Part shown: one piece after another, positions 1-5,657 of the stretch
Layout: every line of letters starts with the position of its first letter
Position numbering within the stretch: the stretch's first letter is position 1
The notes under the pieces: model-generated
The model's input: the letters and a program-made list of their open reading frames with translations, nothing else
The model's database searches: none
Told to the model about the DNA's origin: nothing
Translations under genes and position numbers: made by a program
From: JBGZFC01 sp964346495
GTDB taxonomy: Bacteria; Bacteroidota; Bacteroidia; Bacteroidales; Dysgonomonadaceae
Length of the DNA: 5,657 bases
Direction: 5' to 3'
Assembly (NCBI GenBank): GCA_964346495.1
Contig: CAYFUW010000101.1
Span: 1-5,657, forward strand

Positions 1-418
1 ATGATATTACATAACTAGCTTTGTTTATAAGTGAGGTAAGAATACTGTCAAATTGCTGTGTCCTAAATTTATTTTCTTTTATGCTCATTACAATGAAAGC
101 GTCCTCAAGCATATCGGAAATCTTTTTATCGGGATCATCTCCTGCATTAATTACTTTCATCTCTTTTTCTTCCGTTAAATTATACCTGCCATCATCCAAT
201 TTCTCTATTGGCTCTATTTCATAAGGAGCGTATTTATCATCATTCCATTGTAACTTAATTAAAGTGGCAATAGACTCTTTGAAATAATACTTAAAATTAT
301 TTTTTTGTTGATAACTCTCTTGGCGGGTCGCGTAATCAAGCCATATTACCTGAGAAGCGACTAATGCAACTATAGCAAGAAATGTAGCTAAAATAATAGG
401 GGTGCGATTTTTTTTCAT
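1..418 (-). CDS. Sensor histidine kinase, N-terminal part (runs off left edge)
   Basis: The reading frame opens with ATG at 418-416 and stays open for 139 codons to the window edge, so the 3' part is missing. Seen: a short basic start (MKKNR), one hydrophobic segment at residues about 7-27 ending in SQVIWLDY, then a charged extracytoplasmic stretch rich in Lys/Glu/Asp. Residues 123-136 (FDSILTSLINKASY) resemble the 'IDSLLkkeLkkrgI' element common in periplasmic sensor regions of Bacteroidota kinases, and the 'Q-x-x-W-x' exit from the membrane helix is also typical of them. The HAMP/DHp/ATPase domains would lie outside the window, so the kinase call rests on N-terminal style only. It is divergent from the peptide gene and about 100 bases from a tandem array that looks like response-regulator sites. 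A cognate OmpR-type regulator would normally follow it, to the left. No convincing promoter of its own was found; TATGATTTG at 483-475 (minus) is one base too long for TAnnTTTG. It could instead be another single-pass membrane protein. Confidence 0.68.
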   Translation of the reverse strand, partial: MKKNRTPIILATFLAIVALVASQVIWLDYATRQESYQQKNNFKYYFKESIATLIKLQWNDDKYAPYEIEPIEKLDDGRYNLTEEKEMKVINAGDDPDKKISDMLEDAFIVMSIKENKFRTQQFDSILTSLINKASYVIS

Positions 419-520
419 AAAAAACTAATATATAACTAAAGCTTAATTTTTGGCTGTAAGATAGTGTTTTTTTTCAAATCATACATTATTTATATGCAGT
501 TTATAGTTCATCTCTTTTCA

Positions 521-586
521 GATTATATTGCGATTATATAAAGATTACATTACGATTACACAATGATTATAAGTTGATTATAAATA
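521..586 (+). promoter_or_regulatory. Six tandem 11-bp direct repeats, probable response-regulator operator
   Basis: GATTA begins at 521, 532, 543, 554, 565 and 576, exactly 11 bases apart each time. In every copy the first seven bases fit GATTAYA (T,T,C,C,T,T at position 6), and the following four bases differ between copies (TTGC, TAAA, TTAC, CAAT, AGTT, AATA). A degenerate seventh unit may start at 587. A conserved heptamer plus a free 4-base spacer on an 11-bp period is the layout of OmpR/PhoB-family head-to-tail binding sites such as the pho box, with one face of the helix contacted per turn. The array lies between a probable histidine kinase gene and the peptide gene and ends just upstream of the -7 element at 604. 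That position fits activation of the rightward promoter, with possible autoregulation of the kinase. The repeat structure is directly visible; the binding protein is inferred. Confidence 0.85.
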
Positions 587-603
587 GTATAAAAAACTAC
601 TTG

Positions 604-611
604 TAAATTTG
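604..611 (+). promoter_or_regulatory. Bacteroidota -7 promoter element (TAAATTTG) for the peptide gene
   Basis: TAAATTTG matches the Bacteroidota sigma-ABfr -7 consensus TAnnTTTG at every fixed position. The partner -33 TTTG is absent from the expected place about 19-22 bases upstream; that place is occupied by the last GATTAYA repeat (576-586). A good -7 with the -33 replaced by activator sites is typical of activator-dependent promoters. Transcription would start near 616-619, giving a 5' leader of roughly 30 A/T-rich bases before the ATG at 646. Confidence 0.65.
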
Positions 612-645
612 TACCGTAAAGTTAATAATTTAAAAACATATAAAT

Positions 646-717
646 ATGGAAACAACTGAATTAAACATTTTTTTTGAAATTTTGAATGAGAATGAATTAA
701 ACTCTATTTACGGTGGC
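646..717 (+). other. Double-glycine leader segment of the small peptide
   Basis: Codons 1-24 of the small peptide gene encode the export leader, with predicted cleavage between G24 and T25 (after base 717). The hydrophobic positions F10, L13, L18 and I21 match the -15/-12/-7/-4 pattern that C39 peptidases recognise. The leader is acidic and amphipathic rather than a Sec signal, so export by a peptidase-containing ABC transporter is expected from elsewhere in the genome. Confidence 0.75.
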
Positions 718-825
718 ACTTCTGAACAAGGAGATGATGAGTATGTAATTATATATATTAACGGAAAACCTGTAAAAGTAAAAATCAATAGAGACGGAAG
801 TATAACAATAATAGAATATTTGTAA
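646..825 (+). CDS. Double-glycine leader peptide (secreted peptide precursor)
   Basis: This is a 59-codon gene starting at ATG 646 with TAA at 823-825. Residues 1-24 form a canonical double-glycine leader ending LNENELNSIYGG. Counting back from the predicted cut after G24, there is Gly at -1 and -2, Ile at -4, Leu at -7, Leu at -12 and Phe at -15, with Glu at -8, which are the positions read by C39 peptidase domains of bacteriocin/pheromone ABC exporters. The predicted core, T25-L59 (35 residues), has no Cys or Trp, starts acidic (EQGDDE), then alternates hydrophobic and polar residues around two turns (N39-G40-K41 and N48-R49-D50-G51), suggesting a three-stranded beta meander. Lack of Cys argues against lanthipeptides and bacteroidetocin-type class IIa bacteriocins. 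It could be a pheromone, an unmodified bacteriocin, a RiPP precursor or a protease partner. No modifying enzyme or exporter lies in the window. The A-rich leader (TAAAAACATATAAAT) before the ATG is a normal Bacteroidota start context. Confidence 0.82.
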   Translation: METTELNIFFEILNENELNSIYGGTSEQGDDEYVIIYINGKPVKVKINRDGSITIIEYL

Positions 826-939
826 TCAAAAAAAGATTGTATAGGAACTGAAAAAATTATTTATAAAAAAGTGTAATTCAAATAAGAATAAACCAGTAAA
901 GGTTAATAATAAGTCATTAATAATTAAAAATTCAAAATC

Positions 940-3900
940 ATGAAAAGTTTAAAAATTTTCTTTTTTGGGGTATTTCTAAGTCTGTTTTTTACAGCAAATG
1001 CCCAGTTGATCAATTGTAATCCCGACCAAGATGGTGAACCTTGTTGGACTGGAGGTTTGCCGGAGTTAACACCGGAGTTTAAAGCAGAGTTAGATGCTAT
1101 TCCACCCCTCGTGCTTACACCGGAGTCAATTTCAAAATTGTTACCAGATAAGGTGGATAATTCAGAGCATATTTGGTTTAGACCAATATTTAAACAGAAA
1201 GGTGGAAGCTGTGCACAGGCTGCAGGCGTGGCTTATGTTTTTACTTACGAGGTAAATCGTGTAAGAAATTTACCTGCAAATGTTCATGAAAATCAGTATC
1301 CGACTCATTTTACTTGGAATTTTCTTAATAGCGGTGCACATATGGGATCGTCTTCTGTTCATGATGGATGGAATATAATCAAAGAGAGTGGAGTGCCTTC
1401 AGTAGCAGATTACGGTAATATAGAAATGGATTTCCCAAATAGTTGGTTGTTTTGGATGACAGGTTATAATAAATATCTTAAAGCTTTGGGTAACCGTGTA
1501 ATTGAAAATTATTACTCTATTAATGTTTCAACTCCGGAAGGCTTAAACATATTAAAACATTGGCTTGCAGATCATGGAGATGGCTCTGATTCCGGAGGAT
1601 TGGCTACTTTCGGATCTCATATGGATGGCGATACCATTTATGCTTATTTACCTCCGCAAAGTTATGATGCAGGACAAGAAATATTGTTGCAATTTGGAAG
1701 TTTTGGTGGTCATGCTATGACTATTGTTGGTTATAATGATAATATCAAATTCGACTTTAATGGTGACGGGCAGTTTACCAACCCTGGAAATGATATGTCG
1801 CAATGGGAAATCGGTGCTGTGAAAGTCGCTAACTCTTGGGGAGATTGGAAAAATGATGGATTTATTTATATTCCTTACAGATTGCTCCCTAATATTTATA
1901 GCAATACTGTTCAAGTTTTAAAAGTAAAAAAAGAATATAATCCCGAAATTGTTTTAAAAACACTAATAAGTTATCCTTGTCGCAATAAGATAAACCTTGG
2001 TGTCGGATATGGTAATGATGCAAACAGTATTAACCCAAGTACTATACACTATATTAAGGCTTTTTTAAACAGGGGAGGCTGTTATCCTATGCAGGATATA
2101 AATAGTGATCCTATTGAATTGGCTTTAGATTATAATCAAAAGCCCGAATATAACACATCCGGAAAAGTTTATTTTGTTGTTAGAGATAGGAATATTAGTG
2201 GAAATAACGAAGGATTTATATTCAATTTTTCTCTTTTTGACTACCGTTGGGGAGAAGAGTTTGAACTTCCATGCAACGAAAGTAACACATCCATTATTAA
2301 CAATGGTAATACCTTTTTGGCTGTAGATTATCATCTGTTGCCACACAAAGAAAATGTTAGCCAAAATTTACTGCTAACTTCAAATAGAGTATCCCGATTT
2401 ACAACAAACGTTACCAATAACGCAACTTTGGAGATGAACTCCGGAGTCAGAACAGATATGTACAACAGTACCATTTATATTTCACAAGGCAGTACTTTGA
2501 AAATGAATAATGGAAGTAGTATTGTTGCTAAACGCGGAAATTGTAAAGTAATAATCGACGGAAATATAAATATCGGACAAGGTGTCAGCTTTGTTGCCGA
2601 AGAGGGAGCAAATTTAGAGTTGATATTCAACAATCGCGACATAGATGTGGATATGAATTCAGTAACGTTCGAACGTTGTAAAATATCAACTCAAGCTCAA
2701 GCCAATATCTCAATTAAACAATCTAACTTTACCGATTGTGGTATGTTAAGAATTTACGGTAATATTGACATAGAAGACTCTTATTTCTATGAAACAGGAC
2801 TCTCATTGAGTCTTCCGGGTTTAACAAGAGTTAATATGGCACGTGTTCACAATTGTACAATAATCAACCAACATACCAATGGAATTATTGTTAACAACTA
2901 TCCTATGTATATGGTAACCAATAATATCGTGAAAACCGGAATAAATATAGGTATAAGTATATACAATTCGGGGCAAGCAACATCATTCAAATCAGGAGTT
3001 GTTAACAACGATGTAAGTAACAGTAATATTGGAGTTGATGTTTACAGTTCATCCTGTGCAATAAGCATGAACAAAATATATAATAACTTAGGCTTCGGAT
3101 TACGTCTTATGAATATATCAAATGTTTCGGTAAGTGGTAACCCGAATGTTAATCATTGGTCATTAACACAACAGATAAGAGACAACAGCGGAATAGAGGT
3201 TTATGTTGCCGGTTCAGCTTTCCCCGCTCCTTTCCGTTATAATGCAATTATTGATGATGACAATTTAGGTATGCCTGCGGGAGATCCTCTAATATACTTT
3301 GGCATAGAAAATCCGATGGCATCCAGACAAAAAGATGTTAAATACAATTACTGGGGAAATAGTTTTATCCCTATAGAAGATTTGTTCCCGATAAGTGCAT
3401 TTATGTACACACCTATTTGGAATCCGGGTACTAATGCTACAATATCAACAGCTGAAACAATGTACGAACAAGCATTGAGTGCATCAGAAGCAGGAAACAA
3501 TGCAGAAGCATCAAATACATACCGCTCAATAGTTGCAAATTATCCCGAAACTGAGTTTGCTCAATCATCATTGAAACAACTTTTATATTTGGAACAAGAT
3601 TTGAACAACGATTACGCTTCCCTGCAAGGATATTACAGGGGCATATCAAACGCTTCCCTTCTTAAACTGGCAGATATATTGTCAAATAAATGTGATGAGA
3701 AAATGGGTAATTTTGAACGGGCAATAGCATGGTACGAAAATGTTATAGCCAACCCGGCATGTTTGGAAGACAGTGTTTTTGCCGAGATTGATTTACGTGC
3801 TTTGGAACTGCAAATGAACGGAACAAGAAGTGGTGTGAACACATCGGATGCTCAAGAGTTTGAAGAAGAGCGTGATTATCTGCTATCGCTACTTCCGGGT

Positions 3901-4200
3901 AACACAACAGTTAATCAGTCTGTTACTCGTAAAAACGCGGATATTGAGTTAACCAACTATCCTAACCCGTTTATTGAGAACACGAGCATCAGTTTCAGAC
4001 TGCTACAAAAAGGCAATGTAACAGTTACCGTAAGCGATTTCTCAGGTTTTGTTCTGGATAAAGTACAATTGGGAAATCTTGACAGCGGCAAACACAAATT
4101 TGCTTATAACGGCAGCAAACTTTCTGCAGGAATATATTTCTACTCTATTAGAGTTGACGGCAAAACTGTTGCAACCAATAGAATGATTATTAACAAATAA
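940..4200 (+). CDS. Secreted papain-like (C1A) cysteine protease with T9SS sorting domain
   Basis: This is a 1086-residue exported protein. Residues 1-21 are a Sec signal peptide (cut after ANA, before Q22). Residues 22-75 are a short linker or pro-region, with no recognisable I29-type propeptide. Residues about 76-330 are a papain-fold protease: Q86 for the oxyanion hole, nucleophile C91 in GGSCAQAAG, H258 in GGHAMTIVGY, and N298/W300 in VANSWG, so the active site looks intact. A DFNGDG calcium-loop-like insertion (272-277) sits between His and Asn. Residues about 335-470 are a probable beta-sandwich accessory region. Residues about 480-830 are Asn/Ser/Ile-rich right-handed beta-helix (NosD/pectin-lyase-like) repeats ending in NYWGNS. 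Residues about 835-960 are TPR-like helices. Residues about 1003-1086 are a type A T9SS sorting domain (NYPNPF, then LSAGIYFYSIRVDG), removed on surface anchoring or release. The start is fixed by the signal peptide. It lies 115 bases after the peptide gene with no promoter or terminator seen between, so it is probably cotranscribed. A strong hairpin follows. Its substrate is unknown. Confidence 0.9.
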   Translation: MKSLKIFFFGVFLSLFFTANAQLINCNPDQDGEPCWTGGLPELTPEFKAELDAIPPLVLTPESISKLLPDKVDNSEHIWFRPIFKQKGGSCAQAAGVAYVFTYEVNRVRNLPANVHENQYPTHFTWNFLNSGAHMGSSSVHDGWNIIKESGVPSVADYGNIEMDFPNSWLFWMTGYNKYLKALGNRVIENYYSINVSTPEGLNILKHWLADHGDGSDSGGLATFGSHMDGDTIYAYLPPQSYDAGQEILLQFGSFGGHAMTIVGYNDNIKFDFNGDGQFTNPGNDMSQWEIGAVKVANSWGDWKNDGFIYIPYRLLPNIYSNTVQVLKVKKEYNPEIVLKTLISYPCRNKINLGVGYGNDANSINPSTIHYIKAFLNRGGCYPMQDINSDPIELALDYNQKPEYNTSGKVYFVVRDRNISGNNEGFIFNFSLFDYRWGEEFELPCNESNTSIINNGNTFLAVDYHLLPHKENVSQNLLLTSNRVSRFTTNVTNNATLEMNSGVRTDMYNSTIYISQGSTLKMNNGSSIVAKRGNCKVIIDGNINIGQGVSFVAEEGANLELIFNNRDIDVDMNSVTFERCKISTQAQANISIKQSNFTDCGMLRIYGNIDIEDSYFYETGLSLSLPGLTRVNMARVHNCTIINQHTNGIIVNNYPMYMVTNNIVKTGINIGISIYNSGQATSFKSGVVNNDVSNSNIGVDVYSSSCAISMNKIYNNLGFGLRLMNISNVSVSGNPNVNHWSLTQQIRDNSGIEVYVAGSAFPAPFRYNAIIDDDNLGMPAGDPLIYFGIENPMASRQKDVKYNYWGNSFIPIEDLFPISAFMYTPIWNPGTNATISTAETMYEQALSASEAGNNAEASNTYRSIVANYPETEFAQSSLKQLLYLEQDLNNDYASLQGYYRGISNASLLKLADILSNKCDEKMGNFERAIAWYENVIANPACLEDSVFAEIDLRALELQMNGTRSGVNTSDAQEFEEERDYLLSLLPGNTTVNQSVTRKNADIELTNYPNPFIENTSISFRLLQKGNVTVTVSDFSGFVLDKVQLGNLDSGKHKFAYNGSKLSAGIYFYSIRVDGKTVATNRMIINK

Positions 4201-4211
4201 AACTACACAAT

Positions 4212-4256
4212 TCAAATCACGTCGGGTTTGGTTAATACCTGCCCGACGTGATTTGA
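4212..4256 (+). terminator. Hairpin terminator after the protease gene
   Basis: A perfect 15-bp inverted repeat pairs 4212-4226 with 4242-4256 (core CACGTCGGG / CCCGACGTG) around a 15-base loop, beginning 12 bases after the protease stop codon. It is the most GC-rich stretch of an otherwise AT-rich intergenic region. The bases after it are T-rich (ATTGTTTCAGTTTTG) but not a clean T-run, so termination may be partial or the hairpin may mainly protect the 3' end of the message. Confidence 0.75.
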
Positions 4257-4312
4257 TTGTTTCAGTTTTGTATTAATAAATAGTGTAACATATACTAATA
4301 ATAAATTATATT

Positions 4313-5545
4313 ATGAAAATAGATAAAATTAAAAAAGTTCTCTTATTTACTATTCTTTTTTCGGTTTATTCTTCTTTTGTAGATATGGCTTTTGGGCAAA
4401 ACTTTTGGGAAGAATATTTTGTCGCTTCAACAAAAATTAGAAAAGTTAAAGAAAATTCTGCAGGTGATTTATTTTGCTCTACTTCAGATGGAGTATTCAA
4501 ATCGGTAGATATGGGTAAAACTTGGGGGTGTGTTGGACTGGAAGAGTTATCGCTATATTCAATGGAAATAAATCCTGATAATGACCATATTTTTGTAGGT
4601 CTTTCTCGTGCAATATATCGTTCAACCGATAATGGTGAAACTTGGCAAAAATTAGATTACAGTTTTAACGATAATGTTTCCTGTCTCTATTTTTCGAAAA
4701 ACAAAGATTTGTTTGCAGGAACTTGGGGTGGCATATTCAAATCATCTGATGGAGGAGAATCATGGACTCGTATACATATTTGTGATAACTCTATGCAAAC
4801 CACATCTATTATAGAGTCTGAATGTGGGACATTATTTGCCGGAATTACCGGATGGTTGGGCGGTGGCGGAGTATATCGTTCTGATGATAATGGCGATATT
4901 TGGGAGCACGTTGGTTTGGATAGTGACTATATTTATACTTTGGCATTTAATTCTGAAGGTACACTATTTGCCGGAAGTATTGGCAATTATCACACATATA
5001 ATGGAGGTGTTTACAAATCGTTTGATTTGGGTCAAACTTGGGAGTTATGCTATGGATATAAGGAGCCGACGTCTATTATTATTGATGCAGAAAACACATT
5101 ATACGTGACAAATAACTATGACGAGGCTGTTCCTGGTATGTTTCGTTCCTATGACGAAGGTGCAACATGGGAGCGAATTGTGTCTGGCATGAGCGACCCC
5201 AGAGTCTATTATCTGACTATGTCACATAACGGATATTTATTAGCTTATGGCAATGATACAGGTAAGATTTATCGCAGTGTAGAGCCTGTTCCTACAGGTA
5301 TATTTGACACAGCTATTGATATATCTTTAAAACCATATCCCAACCCCTTTACCGATAAGTTGCAAATAGATGGTCTCACTTCAGACAGAGCAACAATAAG
5401 CATTAGCGATATACAGGGGCGTGAGGTTTATCGTGGCATTTACACGGGCGATGCTATAAATCTGTCTAACTTGCTACCGGGTGTTTATATTCTCAATGTG
5501 AAAGCAGATGGCAAGAGTGGAGTGTATAAGATTGTGAAAAAATAA
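4313..5545 (+). CDS. Secreted Asp-box (BNR) beta-propeller protein with T9SS sorting domain
   Basis: This is a 410-residue exported protein of unknown specific role. Residues 1-28 form a signal peptide (basic start, hydrophobic core about 9-20, cut near AFG before Q29). Six Asp boxes of the form S-x-D-x-G-x-x-W start at residues 64, 104, 144, 190, 236 and 279, each preceded by an aromatic strand (VFK, IYR, IFK, VYR, VYK, MFR). A seventh degenerate IYRS is at 319-322. The 40-46 residue spacing indicates a seven-bladed propeller of the sialidase/sortilin/YCF48-like type. Sialidase activity is not supported, because the N-terminal RIP motif is absent and no arginine triad is evident. Residues about 336-410 form a type A T9SS sorting domain (PYPNPF, ISDIQGREVYRG, LLPGVYILNVKADG). 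The gene follows the protease by 112 bases across a terminator-like hairpin and so may have its own start of transcription. No clear TAnnTTTG element is present there. Adhesion or protein binding at the surface is a guess. Confidence 0.85.
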   Translation: MKIDKIKKVLLFTILFSVYSSFVDMAFGQNFWEEYFVASTKIRKVKENSAGDLFCSTSDGVFKSVDMGKTWGCVGLEELSLYSMEINPDNDHIFVGLSRAIYRSTDNGETWQKLDYSFNDNVSCLYFSKNKDLFAGTWGGIFKSSDGGESWTRIHICDNSMQTTSIIESECGTLFAGITGWLGGGGVYRSDDNGDIWEHVGLDSDYIYTLAFNSEGTLFAGSIGNYHTYNGGVYKSFDLGQTWELCYGYKEPTSIIIDAENTLYVTNNYDEAVPGMFRSYDEGATWERIVSGMSDPRVYYLTMSHNGYLLAYGNDTGKIYRSVEPVPTGIFDTAIDISLKPYPNPFTDKLQIDGLTSDRATISISDIQGREVYRGIYTGDAINLSNLLPGVYILNVKADGKSGVYKIVKK

Positions 5546-5657
5546 GGATTTTATCTACAATCAAGGGCGTTCTCTAAGCAATATTATCGAAATAATTTTC
5601 ATTATTGAAATGGCAAATAATAGAATTTAAACATTTAAATTTATATAAATTGTTTTA
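5546..5657. other. AT-rich intergenic tail without recognised features
   Basis: No start codon with a sustained frame, GC-rich hairpin or TAnnTTTG promoter element is visible on either strand. Short A/T palindromes occur (AATTTAAA with TTTAAATT at 5624-5641, AATAAT with ATTATT at 5591-5606), but they are of the kind expected by chance at this base composition. Confidence 0.5.

Noticed and set aside
21..224. Plus-strand 67-residue open frame
   Set aside because: It lies wholly antisense to the kinase N-terminal frame (1-418 minus), which has a membrane helix and a coherent sensor-like sequence. The plus frame shows no recognisable start context or domain.
494..541. Short plus-strand frame starting at ATG 494
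   Set aside because: It has only 15 codons, runs into the repeat array and has no start context; it is explained by the operator sequence.
521..586. CRISPR or replication iterons as explanations of the repeat array
   Set aside because: Units are 11 bp with 7-bp conservation, too short for CRISPR, and no replication gene is present; the promoter context explains the array better.
903..924. Direct repeat TTAATAAT at 903-910 and 917-924 before the protease gene
   Set aside because: It is an eight-base A/T-only repeat in an A/T-rich leader, expected by chance, and not related to GATTAYA.
940..1920. C10 (streptopain/SpeB) assignment for the protease
   Set aside because: The VANSWG asparagine motif and the GGSCAQAAG and GGHAMTIVGY contexts are papain C1A-like, not C10-like.
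1648..3842. Several minus-strand frames of 69-88 codons inside the protease gene
   Set aside because: They are shadows of a well-supported 1086-codon gene with motifs throughout; none shows a signal, domain or promoter.
4267..4300. TTTG at 4267-4270 with TATACTAA at 4291 as a promoter for the propeller gene
   Set aside because: Spacing is right, but the -7 candidate matches TAnnTTTG poorly and would leave almost no 5' leader.
4824..5108. 94-residue plus-strand frame inside the propeller gene
   Set aside because: It overlaps Asp-box-encoding sequence in another frame; its apparent hydrophobicity is a by-product of the repeated motif.

Overview
The window looks like chromosomal DNA from an AT-rich member of the Bacteroidota. 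Two proteins end in type IX secretion system (T9SS) sorting domains with YPNPF motifs. Translation starts lie in A/T-rich leaders without Shine-Dalgarno sequences. One promoter carries the phylum-specific TAnnTTTG element, and the truncated gene at the left edge begins like a Bacteroidota sensor histidine kinase. T9SS usage argues against a typical Bacteroides and for another Bacteroidales-type or related lineage, but the species cannot be named.

Layout. Positions 1-418 (minus strand) hold the 5' part of a probable sensor histidine kinase that runs off the left edge. The 227-base divergent intergenic region (419-645) contains six tandem 11-bp direct repeats (GATTAYA plus a 4-bp variable spacer) at 521-586, followed by a perfect TAAATTTG -7 element at 604-611 with no -33 TTTG. 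This is the arrangement expected for a promoter activated by an OmpR/PhoB-family response regulator. Next come a small gene (646-825) for a 59-residue peptide with a textbook double-glycine leader, and then (940-4200) a 1086-residue exported papain-like (C1A) cysteine protease with beta-helix, TPR-like and T9SS sorting regions. A strong hairpin (4212-4256) closes this unit. A second exported protein (4313-5545), an Asp-box beta-propeller with its own T9SS sorting domain, follows. The last 112 bases are AT-rich and show no gene.

How the parts may work together (inference). The kinase, with its response regulator presumably to the left of the window, could act on the repeat array to switch on the peptide gene and, by readthrough of the 115-base gap, the protease. 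The peptide would leave through a C39-peptidase ABC transporter not present here, and the protease through Sec and then T9SS. This suggests a regulated secreted peptide plus secreted protease module, possibly autoinducing if the kinase senses the peptide. The repeat array and the peptide gene are the most notable items. Both are too small or non-coding to be caught by ordinary gene calling.
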